Positions 1 through 10,916 of a stretch of DNA of 64,000 nt are shown piece after piece. Origin of the DNA: Vicia villosa (taxonomy: Eukaryota; Streptophyta; Magnoliopsida; Fabales; Fabaceae). Below the pieces are notes generated by a model, which saw only the letters and a list, made by a program, of their open reading frames with translations, was not told where the DNA came from and did no database searches. The position numbers and the translations under genes are program-made. Location of the stretch: the NCBI RefSeq assembly GCF_029867415.1, contig NC_081181.1, positions 122,850,042-122,914,041 on the forward strand, written 5' to 3'. Position 1 is the first letter of the stretch, and every line of letters begins with the position of its first letter.

Positions 1-331
1 ATCACATTCCCTTTGCTTTTTTCTATTTGTCCTCTTCTCTTCACATTCAAATCATTTAATTAATAGCAGCTGTTTATTTGACTTTACCACCATCTTTACA
101 ATTGAGCTCAACTCTAACTGTTGGTCTATTTAATTTTAGAGTAAGAATCTAAAATGAGGATTAGAGTAAACATCAATTTACAATCATGTTTTTGAAGGTC
201 AAGTAGAAATCCACTACTTCAACAAGAGAATTTTTATAATTTCATTATAACTAGTACATAGTTGTGACTTTAAGGAGAGATACTAGACTAATTTTGTTAT
301 TTAATCTAATTTTATACATAGATATATTGCA
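1..331. other. Left edge, no gene seen
   Basis: AT-rich sequence without a convincing coding frame or repeat boundary. It ends where the first copia LTR becomes recognisable. Confidence 0.5.
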
Positions 332-735
332 GGTAGCTTTGGAGTCATAAACTAGTATTTGAATCGAACACAAAACTTGATAAGGGTGGCTTCAGAATTC
401 GACAGGGTCGAATTAACATGTAGGTGAAGTATGTTCGTGCAGTACGCAACATTGATGATGTTGTAGATATGCAAGTTATGTATTCGTGTTATCATCATAC
501 ATTAGATATATATGTTAGTAGTCTATAAATAGGTTGTTCTCTCACTTGTTAGAAAAGGGGTTGGTTGTTATTTTTCACTTGTAATTATTTAACACTCATT
601 GAAAAAGTGAATTAAATAACTGTTTTAACCAACCTTGTTTCTCTCCCTTCTTCCTCACTCTTCTTTGTCTCCTTGAACTGAAAGTGAATTGAATAACCGT
701 TTTAACCAATCATTTAACCATTTTTTGGTGAAGGA
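332..735 (+). repeat. 5' LTR of copia element A (decayed)
   Basis: From GTAGCTTTGGAG onward this matches the segment starting at 3791 (TGTAGCTTTGG), with a shared block around the TATAAATAGG box at about 524-533 followed by CTCTCACTTGTTAG. Its right part (CGTTTTAACCAA, then TTCTCTCTTCTT-like pyrimidine tracts) matches 8019-8160, the other half of the 3' LTR. The terminal TG has decayed and the boundary with the internal region near 735 is blurred by deletion. No target duplication could be set. Confidence 0.7.
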
Positions 736-739
736 TTGT

Positions 740-2635
740 CCATAAAAGGAAAATTCTCGAAGTATGGTAAGTTTGAGAAGAAAAAGGGTAAAGTTATACA
801 AAATTCTTATGGTGGTAATTGCTCATGCTATTAGGAGTTACCACTCTACGAAGGAAGGTCGTATTAGAAAAGTGTGCCATGATAGGCTGAAAAGTTATTG
901 CGATAGCATGGACAATGGCAATTTGTCATTGTTTAAGATGATTACGAATCATCTGATGTCCTGGTTGTTTCGAGCAGAAATTCTAGCAAGGAATGTATTA
1001 TAAATTCAGGTTGCACTTGGCACATGACTCTAAACAAAGATGTATTTGAGGAATTATGTGACCAAGATGGTGGATCAGTGCGGCAGGGAAACAACGAAGC
1101 CTACAAAACTGTAGGAATTGGATCTGTGAGATTAAAGCTCCACGACGAGTCAATAAATTTGTTGACTGGCATCAGGTATGTACCTGGTCTTAAGAGAAAT
1201 TTGATTTCTCTTGGTCAATTCAACAAGAAAGGATATGTTTTCAAAGGAGAGCAAGGTATCCTGAGAGTCATAAAGGGGTCGAAGGAAGTCTTGAAAGGCA
1301 TCAAGAGGCAAGGCTTGTATATCATTGTGGTTGAGGTTGTAAGTGGTTCAACAGATTTTGCATCTACAAAGCTTGTGACGAAGACCGAATTATGACACAT
1401 GAGTCTTGGCCATGTCAGTGAAATGGTTCTGGTCGAATTAGGGAAAAAAACTCTACTAGGTGGTGATAAAGTCGAAAAGCTGGAGTTCTTTGAACCCTGT
1501 ATATTCAGTAAAACTTGCAAAGTAAAGTTTAATAAAGGAAAACAAAGAACACATGGATCCCCTGATTACATTCATGGTGATCTTTGGGGGCCTGCAAGAA
1601 GTCCATCACACTCAGGTGTAAGATATTTTCTATCTATAGGTGTCCCTCGGCTGCCTTGAGAATGAAGACACCTGAAGAAGTATAGTCAGAAAATCCACCA
1701 AATCTCGACAGAATTAAAGTATTTGGTTGTGTATCCTATGCTCATATTAGGTAAGAAAAAGTCGAACATATAGCTCTGAGATGCATGTTCCTTGAGTATC
1801 CCGAGGGAGTCAAAGCTTATAGGCCATGGTGCCTAGAATTAGGCCACATGAGGTGTATCACAAGTCATGATGTAGTTTTCAATGAAGCTAAGACGAATTT
1901 CAAGAAAACTGATGACGTTGGTCAAAATGCAAAGATTTCAGAAGAGGAGCAAGAACATGAAGATTTTCCTGTTGAGGTGGAACATAGAGATGTTAAAGTT
2001 CAAGACCAAGATGAAGTTGTAGAAGAATCACAGGATGCTGAAGCAAATGAGAAAACTAATAATGACTACCTGGTAGCAAGAGATAGGTTAAGAAGAGTCA
2101 TCAAGCCACCTCCAAGACATGGTTATGTAGATCTCATTAATCTCTTCTACTGAGGAGCTTGATGAAGAACATCTAGATTATAAGGAAGCTATGAGGAGTT
2201 GAAATAAGATTGAGTGGCTGAGAGCTATGAATGATGAGATAAAATTTCTTCATGATAACAACACTTGGAAGATGATCAAGAGACCCGCATGGGCCATATT
2301 AGCCAGCTATAAATGGATTTTCAAAGTAAAGGAAGGAGTCCAAGGCGTTATGTCGAAGAGATTCAAGGAAAGATTAGTTGTAAGGGGCTTCACTCAGAGA
2401 AAAGGGGTGGATTTCAATGATGTATTCTATAATGTTGTGAAACATAGACCCATTAGAATGCTCCTTACTATGGTGGCTAGGTTCGACCTAGAACTGGAGC
2501 AGATGGATGTTAAGACTGCCTTTCTATATGGTGATCTGGACGAAACAATTCTGATAAAGCAACTTGAAGGGTATGAATAAAAAGGTAAGGAGGATTATGT
2601 GTGTAAGTTGAATAGGTCACCATATGGCCTGAAAC
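740..2635 (+). pseudogene. Copia A gag end, protease, integrase and RT remnants
   Basis: Broken polyprotein. At 740-990 it aligns with the C-terminal gag of element B (lysine-rich GKFEKKKGK, degraded zinc knuckle). At about 1000-1030 the protease core reads NSGCTWHMT, with the catalytic Asp replaced by Asn. At 1024-1395 the segment YVPGLKRNLISLGQ is typical of the protease/GAG-preintegrase region. At 1399-1660 the remainder of the preintegrase zinc region and the start of the integrase core (HGDLWGP) are visible. Most of the integrase core is deleted: the sequence jumps at about 1650 to its C-terminal part (KVFGCVSYAHIR, YPEGVKAYRPWC). RT spans about 2160-2635 (YKWIFKVKEG, then MDVKTAFLYGDL with the first catalytic Asp). 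Several in-frame stops are present. Confidence 0.8.
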
Positions 2636-2992
2636 TATGGGTGTTAAAATGGCGGGTTTGGATTTTGCGTCCACTTATCTGCCCCGCCAAAACAAAAAAC
2701 CCCGCGAGCTAAAGATGTAAAGGGGAGGGTTGGCCCGCTAAGCCCGCTTAATTTTTTTAAACTATAACACGCTTTTGAAACTATAACACATGAAATCCTT
2801 AATTTTCCATGATTTGTTGGATATGGTATCACTAATCTACTAAAAAATACATAACAAACAATGTTTATATTTGAAAATGAAAACTGAAAAAAATTAAATT
2901 AATCTGTGTTTCCTAATTACACACTGGAAGATACAAACACATATAATATATACAAACACACAATATATAATTGTATATTGAGAAAGTGAATT
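2636..2992. repeat. Foreign segment replacing the RT core of element A
   Basis: The copia frame stops at YGLK and resumes at PVITPTT, with the RT catalytic core missing. The intervening 357 bp begins GGGTGTTAAAATGGCGGG and has GC-rich CCCGC words and then AT-rich sequence. The start resembles the GGGTG(T)CAAA...GGC beginnings of hAT-type MITEs, but I found no matching right end or target duplication, so it may be insertion plus deletion. Confidence 0.45.
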
Positions 2993-3690
2993 TGAAAGAA
3001 CCAGTTATAACACCAACAACTGAACAATTCAAGTTGGGTATAGCTTAAAGTCCTAGTACTGAATTCAAAAGAACATAAATGAATGGCATACCATATGCTA
3101 ACATAGTAGGTTCTTTGATGTGTGCTATGGTCTGTACTAGGCCAAACGTAGCATATACAGTAAGCCTTGTAAGCAGGTACATGGCCAAACTTGGAAAGGT
3201 GCATTGACAAGCTTTGAAATGGATCTCTGAGTAGAGTTCTGATGTATGGTGGAGCTAGAGGTGATGATGCCAAAGTCGAAACTAAAGGATTTGTTGACTC
3301 TGTCTATGCAGGATGTATGGATACAAGGAAATCTCTTTCTGGATATGTGTCCATTATGTTTGGTACATCAACCAGTTGGAAAGCGAGACTTCAAAAGGTT
3401 GTAGCCCTATCAACCACTGAAGCCAAATATATTGCCCTCACTGAAGTTGTAAAAGAAGCATTGTGGCTTGAAGGGTTTGCTAAGGAACTGAAACTTCAAG
3501 GTCAAGTAATCACTGTTAAATGTGATAGTCAAAGTGCCATACATTTGTCCAAGAACTCAACTTATCATGAAAGGACAAAGCACATTGATGTGCAAATACA
3601 TTTCGTCAGAGAAATAATCGAGATATGAGAAGTAAAAGTGTTGAAGGTTTTGACTGATGACAATGCTATGATATGATCACCAAGACATTA
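2993..3690 (+). pseudogene. Copia A RNase H remnant
   Basis: Continues the pol of element A after the foreign segment. Recognisable parts are GSLM/LMCAMVCTRPNVAYTV, the RNase H block at 3242-3628 (GYVSIMFGTSTSWKAR, STTEAKYIALTE, KHIDVQIHF) and a decayed C-terminus before the polypurine stretch GATGGAGATT at 3781-3790. There is a stop after KVH near 3207, a frameshift near 3235 and a stop at 3626-3628. Confidence 0.8.
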
Positions 3691-3790
3691 CTAAGTTGAA
3701 AGTTGTTCCATTGTATGCAGTTGATAAAACTGCATGATAATATGTAGTTTGTTCCCTTGGTGTTTTGAAGTTTATTCCAAGATGGAGATT

Positions 3791-3998
3791 TGTAGCTTTG
3801 GACTCAAAACTCGACAGAGGTAGCTTCAAAATTTGACAGAGTCAAATTAACATGTAGTCGAAGTATGTCATGTATTCATGTTATCATCATACATTAGATC
3901 CATATGTTAGTAGTCTATAAATAGGTTGCTCTCTCACTTGTTAGGTGAGAGGTGGTTGTTATTTTTCACTTGTAATCTTTTAATGCTAATTGAATATT
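3791..3998 (+). repeat. 3' LTR of copia A, left half
   Basis: Starts TGTAGCTTTGG directly after a purine-rich tract and matches 335-600. It is cut at 3998 by element B. The other half lies at 8019-8160. Confidence 0.75.
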
Positions 3999-4434
3999 TG
4001 TGAGATATTGGATCGAACTTTAGTATGATCGAAGGGTAGCTTCTTGGTTTGACAGGATTAAGCATGAAGTCGAAGGTTACTCACATGCTTGTGTCGAAGA
4101 TGCTAGGGTTGTTAGCATGTTAAATTAGGTTTTAGTGTTTAAATCCTAATTTGTTAAGTTAGCTTATTTATTAAGTTGACTTGTGTAATGGGCCTTGTGG
4201 AAAAATCCCATTAGTTAGTATGTTAGGTTTTATTATAAATAGCATACTAGTCTCTCATCACTGCTAAGCTGCAAATCCTAATTTAGGGTGAGAGAGGTTA
4301 TTTGTTATTCTTGTAAACTTGTAATCTTTTTTAAGAGAAAGTAAAAGAATAGCAGTTATAACCAATTCCTTGTGTTCTTCTTATCTTCCCTAATTCCCTA
4401 TTATATTTTGTTCTTGACATTGTTTTTCACAACA
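3999..4434 (+). repeat. 5' LTR of copia B
   Basis: 436 bp, TG...CA ends, matching 7583-8018. It contains a TATAAATAG box. The LTR is followed at once by AATTGGTGCGGTGAGC, which is in the primer-binding position but differs from the usual initiator-Met complement TGGTATCAGAGC; I cannot name the primer tRNA. Confidence 0.9.
4234..4242 (+). promoter_or_regulatory. TATA box of copia B 5' LTR
   Basis: TATAAATAG lies about 235 bp into the LTR, where U3 should end. The same box occurs in the 3' LTR (7583-8018) and in the LTR of element C. Confidence 0.65.
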
Positions 4435-4459
4435 AATTGGTGCGGTGAGCGTGGAGAAG

Positions 4460-5350
4460 ATGCCTTCAACAAAGTATGAGATTGAAAAGTTCACCAGAGT
4501 GAATGATTTCGGTCTGTGGCGCTTGAAGATGAAAGCCCTACTGGTTCAGCAGGGTTGCTTGGAAGCGTTGAAGGGAGAGGCAGCCATGAATGCAGAATTG
4601 ACGCCAGCGGAGAAGACGAATATGATCGAGAAAGCACACAGCGCAATTTTGTTGAGCCTTGGTGATAAGGTTCTCTGGAAGGTATCAAAGGAGACGACGG
4701 CATCAGGGTTATGGGTGAAACTTGAAAGTTTGTATATGACTAAATCGCTGGTAAATCGACTCTACCTAAAGCAAGCTTTGTATTCATTCAAGATGATTGA
4801 AGACAAAGTGTTGGCTGAGCAGTTGGATTTGTTCAACAAGCTGATTCTTGATCTTGAAAATATTGATGTGAAGATCGATGATGAAGATCAAGCGCTGTTA
4901 CTATTGTGTTCTTTGCCTCGATCACATGCTCACTTCAAAGAAACTCTCTTGTATGGAAGGGAGTCCCTGATGTTTGAAGAAGTTCAATCAGCCTTATATT
5001 CTAAGGACTTGAATGAACGAAAGGAGTATAAACCTTCGACTGTTGGCGAAGGTTTGGCCGTTAAAGGAAAACTCTTACGAAAGGATGGTAAGTTTGACAA
5101 GAAGAAGGGCAAAATCTAGTCGAAGTCTTACAGTGGCGAAGCATCTGGCATTCGATGCTATCATTGTAAGAAGGGGGTTCACACAAGAAAGGTGTGCCCT
5201 AAACGCTTGAAAGATCGTGGAGGTAAGGATAATGGCAATGCAGCCATTGTTCAAGATGATTTCGAATCATCTGATGTTCTTGTGGTTTCAAGCAGTGACT
5301 CGAGAAGAGAGTGCATTATGGATTCAGGTTGCACTTGACACATGACTTAA
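4460..5350 (+). pseudogene. Copia B gag and start of protease
   Basis: ATG at 4460 is the first after the primer-binding position; the upstream GTG at 4445 is not needed. The first 220 codons form a copia gag of the UBN2/Retrotran_gag_2 type (FGLWRLKMKALLVQQG near the start, then ALLLLCSLP). A TAG at 5117-5119 interrupts a lysine-rich linker. The frame continues into a complete zinc knuckle (CYHCKKGVHTRKVC, CX2CX4HX4C) and a protease core MDSGCT, where a TGA replaces the next residue near 5338. Gag would package the element RNA, and protease would cut the polyprotein. Confidence 0.85.
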
Positions 5351-5375
5351 AACAAAGACTTGTTCGAGGAATTAT

Positions 5376-6776
5376 GTGATCAAGATGGTGGATCAGTATT
5401 GCTGTGAAACAATATATCTGATAAACAGATGTCCTTCGACAGTGCTAGATATGAAGACACCTGAAGAAGTTTGGTCGGGACATCCACCAGATCTCGACAA
5501 ATTGAGAGTATTTGGCTGCGTAGCCTATGCTCACATTAGGCAAGACAAGGTCAAACCTAGAGCTCTTAAATGCATGTTCATGGGATACCCTGAAGGAGTC
5601 AAAGCTTATAGGCTATGGTGCCTAGAGCCAGGTCACAGGAGGTGTATCACTAGTCGAGATGTAGTTTTCAATGAAGCTGAAATGGCTTTCAAGAAAACTG
5701 ATGATGATGATGATGATGGTCGAAGTGCAGAAGAGATGGAACAGGTAGAGATTCCTGTTGAGGTGAAGCATGTTGATGTTGAATTGTATATCCCTGATGA
5801 AGTCGAAGAAGAAGCAGAAGATGTTGAGGATGAGGAAACTGTCGATGACTACCTATTGTCAAGAGATAGGTCGAGAAGAGTCATAAAAGCACCTCAGAGA
5901 CTTGGGTATGCAGATCTTATAGCTTATATCTTAATCTCTGCAAGTGAGGTTCTAGACGAAGAACCTAGAGACTACAAGGAAGTTATGAGGAGTCGAAATA
6001 AGACTGAATGGCTGAAGGCCATGGATGATGAGATGAAATCTCTTCATGATAATCACACTTGGTAATTGATCAAGAAACCTGCTGGGGCAAGGTTAGTCAG
6101 CTGTAAATGGATTTTCAAAGTTAAGGAAGGAATCGAAGAAGTGACGTCGAAAAGATACAAGGCAAGGTTAGTTGCTAGGGGTTTCATTCAGAAAGAAGGT
6201 GTCGACTTCAATTATGTGTTTTCTCCTGTTGTGAAGCATAGGTCCATTCGAATGTTGCTTGCCATGGTGGCAGAGTTCGACCTTGAACTGGAACAGATGG
6301 ATGTGAAGACTGCGTTCTTGTATGGTGATCTAGATGAAACAATCCTGATGAGGCAACTTGAAGGGTATGTCGAAAAGGGGAAGGAAGAATATGTGTCCAA
6401 GCTGAAGAGATCTTTATATGGGCTGAAATAATCTCCTCGAAAGTGGAATAAGAGATTCGAAAAGTTCATGGCACGCATAAGTTTCATTCGAAGTCAGTTC
6501 GACCACTGCGTTTACTTCAAATTTCGACCTGGTAATTCATTTGTTATTTTGTTGCTTTATGTGGATGATATTCTTATAGCAAGCAACAATGTTGAAGATG
6601 TGACGAGGGTGAAGGCTGAACTCAATAAGGAGTTCGATATGAAGGATCTGGGAGCTGCTTCTAGGATTCTTGGAATTGACATCCGAAGAGATAGAAAAAA
6701 TCGAAGTTATGCTTATCTCAAGAGGCATATCTACGAAAGATTCTCGAAAAGTTTGGTATGTCGAATTCGAAGCTAG
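5376..6776 (+). pseudogene. Copia B integrase C-terminus and RT
   Basis: After about 5395 the sequence jumps from protease to the C-terminal part of integrase (MKTPEEVWSG, FGCVAYAHIRQDK, YPEGVKAYRLWC), so the preintegrase zinc region and the DDE core are deleted. An acidic linker follows (KTDDDDDDGRS, EEEAEDVEDEE). RT begins at about 5990. TAA at 6064 and TAA at 6429 break it. The motifs MDVKTAFLYGDL and YVDDILIAS keep the catalytic aspartates. Near 6740-6770 a frameshift separates RT from RNase H. Confidence 0.85.
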
Positions 6777-7539
6777 TTGTGACTCCAACAAACCCTCAAT
6801 TCAAGCTGAGTATTGATCAGTGTCCCAGTACTGATGTCGAAAGAGCCTATATGAATATCATCCCATATGCTAATATAGTTGGTTCTTTGATGTATGCTAT
6901 GGTCTGTACTAGACCTGACATAGCATATGCAGTAAGTCTTGTAAGCAGGTACATGGAGAATCTTGGAAAGGCTCACTGGCAAGCATTGGAGTGGATTTTA
7001 AGGTACATAAATGGGTCCTGAACAGGGTCCTAATTTATGGCGGAGCCTTGGGTGAAGATAGTAAAGCAGCAATCGAAGGATATGTCGACTCTGATTATGC
7101 AGGTTGTCTGGATTCTAGAAAGTCTATTTATGGATATGTTTTCACCATGTTTGGCACATAAATTAGTTGGAAATCAACACTTCAGAAGGTTGTTGCTATA
7201 TCAACCACTAAAGCGGAGTATATTGCTCTAACTGAAGCTGTGAAAGAAGCATTGTGGCTTGAAGGTTTTGCAAAGGAGCTGAAACTTCAAGGTAAAGGTA
7301 TCACTGTTAAATATGATAGTCAAAGGGCAATACACCTGTCGAAGAACTCAGCATATCATGAGGGAACTAAGCACATCGATGTGAGATTGCATTTCTTCAG
7401 AGGAGTAATCGAGCGTGGAGAAGTCCAAGTGCTGAAGGTTTCGACTGAAGACAATGCTGCTGATATGATCACCAAATCATTGCCGAGTTGCAAGTTTTTC
7501 CACTGTATGCAGTTGATAAAGCTGCATGAAGAAAGCTAG
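6758..7539 (+). pseudogene. Copia B RNase H
   Basis: RNase H of the copia polyprotein in three pieces: 6758-7021 (IVGSLMYAMVCTRPDIAYAV, LRYINGS), a frameshift near 7020, a stop near 7160, and 7240-7539 (ALWLEGFAKELKLQG, KHIDVRLHF, DNAADMITK) ending at a TAG before the purine-rich AAGGTGGATATT that precedes the 3' LTR. This domain would remove the RNA strand during reverse transcription. Confidence 0.85.
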
Positions 7540-7582
7540 TTTGTTCCCTTGACGTTGTAAAGTTAGGTCCAAGGTGGATATT

Positions 7583-8018
7583 TGTGAGATATTGGATCGA
7601 ACTTTAGTATGATCGAAGGGTAGCTTCTTGGTTTGACAGGATTAAGCATGAAGTCGAAGGTTGCTCACATGCTTGTGTCGAAGATGCTAGGGTTGTTAGC
7701 ATGTTAAATTAGGTTTTAGTGTTTAAATCCTAATTTGTTAAGTTAGCTTATTTATTAAGTTGACTTGTATAATGGGCCTTGTGGAAAAAGCCCATTAGTT
7801 ACTATGTTAGGTTTTATTATAAATAGCATACTAGTCTCTCATCATTGCTAAGCTGCAAATCCTAATTTAGGGTGAGAGAGGTTATTTGTTATTCTTGTAA
7901 ACTTGTAATCTTTTTTAAGAGTAAGTAAAAGAATAACAGTTATAATCAATTCCTTGTGTTCTTCTTATCTTCCCTAATTCCCTATTATATTTTGTTCTTG
8001 ACATCGTTTTTCACAACA
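7583..8018 (+). repeat. 3' LTR of copia B
   Basis: 436 bp, equal in length to 3999-4434, with roughly nine substitutions by eye. TG...CA ends are intact. Confidence 0.9.
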
Positions 8019-8160
8019 ATAATCGTTTTAACCAACCCTGTTTCCCTTTCTTCATCCTCCCTCTCCTCTCTCTTCTTGAACTTAAAGGTTTGTTGGTTGA
8101 TCAAGAAACTCTCTCTTTTTCACATATTCATTTTGATCTTGACATTAATTATTCACAATA
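8019..8160 (+). repeat. 3' LTR of copia A, right half
   Basis: ATAATCGTTTTAACCAACCC and the pyrimidine-rich stretch after it match 615-700 of the 5' LTR of A and continue the half LTR that stops at 3998. The probable end is TTATTCACAATA near 8160. Confidence 0.7.
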
Positions 8161-8559
8161 ATGCATGATTTAATTTCATCGAAACAACTATATAGTGTAA
8201 GACCGCCTCCAATTTGGTCATGTATTTCCATAAAATCACAAAAAAATATATAACTTTTTCACTCATTCAAAGTTTGTATTCACCGGTTGACATAATCACA
8301 TACATTTTTATTTAGGCCTTTAAGATATGTTTAGCCTTAATAAATTAATGTATTAATTGAGATTATAAGAATGATTCTCTCCGTCTTGGACTCGAGTCAC
8401 AACCATCTATTTTAATTTAGTATAATTAACTTAGAAATATGTTTTTCTTTTTTGTTAGTGTTATTTAGCTTCTTCATTTTTCGATGCATTGTGGTTTTAG
8501 TGTTTTTATGAAATTGTTGTGGATCATTCTATTCATTTCATTACTCATAATGGAGCCAA
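8161..8559. other. Spacer, nothing recognised
   Basis: AT-rich. No coding frame or repeat end was identified. Confidence 0.5.
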
Positions 8560-9610
8560 TAGAAGTAAATTCAAGCTTGATAAGAAGGACAATAAGAAGG
8601 GAAAAGCTCTACTAAAGGTTAATGAGGGTGGAGCCCGAAAAGAATGACATATATTATTTCTACAAGGAGAACAAACACTTCAAAAAGGATTGTCCTAAAA
8701 GTAAGACATGGTTCAAAAAGAGAGGTAACTACTATATTTTATAAATTTCAAATGAAATCTTATTGAAGTAACAAATAATACTCATTGGCTTGATTATAGT
8801 ACAACTACTCATGTGTCACATATTATGCAGAGATTCTTTTCGATCCAAACCACAAAAGGAAGTGAAATGATTATTTATATGTGAAACAAAATGAAGACAC
8901 AAATAAAGGAATTGAGAAGTATAAATTGATCTTGGATATTGGATGTCATAAAGATTTGAAAGTTGCCTTTATGTACTTGGATGTATTAAAAATTTAGTTT
9001 ATATTGCAGTTAGGTGAATTGAATTTTAATTTTATGATTAGAAACAATCTAATTTTTTATTTAAATATCCGTACTAGTATGGTTCATACACTTTAGTTGA
9101 TGGTTTATATCGTTTTAATATTGATATTAATTTTAAAGAATATTTGTTTAATATTGAACATGTTGTTGGTAGTAATGGAAGTACATATGATGAAAGTTTT
9201 TCTTATTTGTGGCATCAAAGGTTATGTCACATATCCAAAGAAAGAGTAGTCTTGATGTTAATTTTAAATAATCTTTCTTTAATATTGAACATGTTGTTAG
9301 TAGTAAAGGAAGTACATATAATGAGAGTTCAACTTATTTGTAGCACCAAAGATTATTTCACATATCAAAAGAAATAGTAGTGAAGTTAGTAAAAGGTTAA
9401 AGATTAATTCAACTAGATTTTGGTGAATGAAATATATGTTTTGATTGCATTAAAGGAAAACACACCAAATAAATATCAAAGAAATAATCCACAAGAATTG
9501 TTACTTGTATGAAAAAGCTCAATCAGTAAACACTCTAAAGATATTCATTGATGAGATAGAAAGGTAGGTGGATATAAAATTAAAGATAGTAAGGTCTAAT
9601 ATAGGTAACA
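8560..9610 (+). pseudogene. Decayed copia gag-pol remnant of a different family
   Basis: Pieces in several frames resemble a plant copia polyprotein unlike elements A-C. A lysine-rich gag end and zinc-knuckle remnant (YYFYKENKHFKKDCPKSK) lie near 8640-8710, protease-like THVSH(T/I)MQ near 8800, and GAG-preintegrase words (LWHQRLCHISKERV) near 9207-9250. No LTRs were found. The number of stops points to an old, truncated copy. Confidence 0.6.
9121..9380 (+). repeat. 131-bp tandem duplication in the copia remnant
   Basis: The block starting TTGATATTAATTTTAAA at 9121 recurs at 9252 as TTGATGTTAATTTTAAA. Both continue with AATATTGAACATGTTGTT and ATCAAA(G)GAAA-type sequence. The preintegrase region is therefore present twice in tandem, with moderate divergence. 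Confidence 0.75.
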
Positions 9611-9640
9611 AATATTCAATACTACAAATAATACATTTTA

Positions 9641-9752
9641 GGGTTAATACCACTTTACCCCCTGCAATATATATTTTTTCCGATTTACCCCCTGTAATAT
9701 TTTTTTTGGATTCCCCCTAAGCGTACAAATTAAACACTGAATTTGGGGGGTG

Positions 9753-9822
<70 letters not shown>

Positions 9823-9957
9823 CAGGGGGTAACTTGTGCACTAATTAGGGGGCAAAAGACATAGAATTTTAACATTACAAAGGGGTGATCCAATTTTTTT
9901 TACAAAGGGTAAAGCAAATTTCGTCGATATTACAGGGGGATATTGTATATTTAACCC
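9641..9957. mobile_element. MULE-type MITE with 9-bp target duplication
   Basis: A 317-bp element with inverted ends GGGTTAA...TTAACCC, extended by TTTACCCCCTG(C/T)AATAT on the left and ATATTACAGGGGGATA on the right. TACATTTTA occurs immediately outside both ends (9632-9640 and 9958-9966), a perfect 9-bp duplication, the length expected for Mutator-like transposition. No coding capacity. The centre holds a TA microsatellite. Confidence 0.85.
9758..9821. repeat. (TA)n microsatellite
   Basis: About 31 uninterrupted AT units within the MITE, flanked by GGGGGG on the left and ACAGGGGG on the right. It is self-complementary and likely to form a hairpin or cruciform and to vary in length. Confidence 0.95.
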
Positions 9958-9966
9958 TACATTTTA

Positions 9967-10916
9967 TGGCAATGATTTCACCCCACCTAACAAAAAAATG
10001 AGATATAACTCCTAGACGGGCCATTTTTTCTTTCTAAAAATGACAATCTTTTTCGTCGATTGTCGTAGATAATTAAGGGGTAAACTAATTCAAGATACAT
10101 GTTTCAAATCCAATAGCCGCAGTTTATGTTTTTATTTAGTTAAAAGTGACGTCTTCCTTCATATTTTATTTTTAATCCAAAAATAAGTCAATTTTCACCT
10201 CGGTTATGTTTTCCAACTGATGTGAAATAGTTTACTCTTATTATATATAACTTAGCTTGTAGTTATCGGTTTCATTCGCCTAAAATAATACACTAAGACA
10301 ATACACACATAACCCTAATGAAGAGACCTAAACAACGATAGCCCTAAACACATATCATCCTCTGTAATAATGAGATGTGTTTAGAGCTTTCTTTTGATAC
10401 TTTCCAGAATGAAAGACCAAAATTATTTCTTTCACTTATTCTTGACATATCTGGTACGTCAAACATCTCTACTCATATTACATTGTTGTTGTTGTTGTTG
10501 AGACCCTATATCCTAAAGGTTGAACCTTTTTTTGTTGTTTGAACTGAGAATGAATGTTATATGTTATTTTTGTTGAGATAAGTGCATTATATGTTTATTG
10601 TTGATGTTGATGTAGTTTTGTTGAGAGATTGTTTTTTTTTTTTTGTTATTGTTTAATGTTGTTGTTTAGATCGAGATTGAATGTTAAATTATTGTTGTTG
10701 TTTAGATTAAGATTCAATGTTAATATTGTTGTTATTTATTGTTGTTTTTGAGTTGTTGATGTTGTTATTGTTGTTGTTATTTAGTTGTTCTACTTAGCAA
10801 TGTTTTGAAAACTATATGTTGTTTTTTAATTGTTGTTATTGAGTTTGAGTTTGAGATTGAGATTGAGATTATGTTTATGTGATTCTTTGTGTAGCTCTCA
10901 TCTTGCTCCGTCGAAC
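9967..10916. other. Non-coding, GTT-rich low-complexity stretch
   Basis: No gene seen. From 10484 to 10800 the sequence is dominated by TTGTTGTTG runs and repeats of GATTGAATGTTAAATTATTG-like words, consistent with microsatellite expansion. Confidence 0.6.

Larger units (their letters stand above)
3999..8018 (+). mobile_element. Ty1-copia element B (4.0 kb), nested in A
   Basis: Two 436-bp LTRs (TGTGAGATATT...TTTCACAACA) flank a copia internal region. Flanks are ATATT on the left and ATAAT on the right, an imperfect 5-bp target duplication. Sequence on either side is the split 3' LTR of element A. The LTRs differ at about nine positions by eye (about 98% identity), so B is much younger than A. 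Coding capacity is lost: stops in gag and RT, a large protease-to-integrase deletion near 5395, and frameshifts in RT and RNase H. Confidence 0.9.
332..8160 (+). mobile_element. Ty1-copia element A, old, hosting element B
   Basis: A degenerate copia retrotransposon: 5' LTR at about 332-735, gag-pol remnants at 740-3690, and a 3' LTR at 3791-3998 that resumes at 8019-8160 on the far side of nested element B. The internal domains run in the Ty1-copia order (gag, protease, integrase, RT, RNase H). Multiple stops, deletions and a foreign segment at 2636-2992 show that it is long dead. A and B are clearly related in their coding regions, but their LTRs differ. Confidence 0.75.

Noticed and set aside
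9644..9841. Frame encoding a YIYIYI run
   Set aside because: Translation of the TA microsatellite in the MITE.
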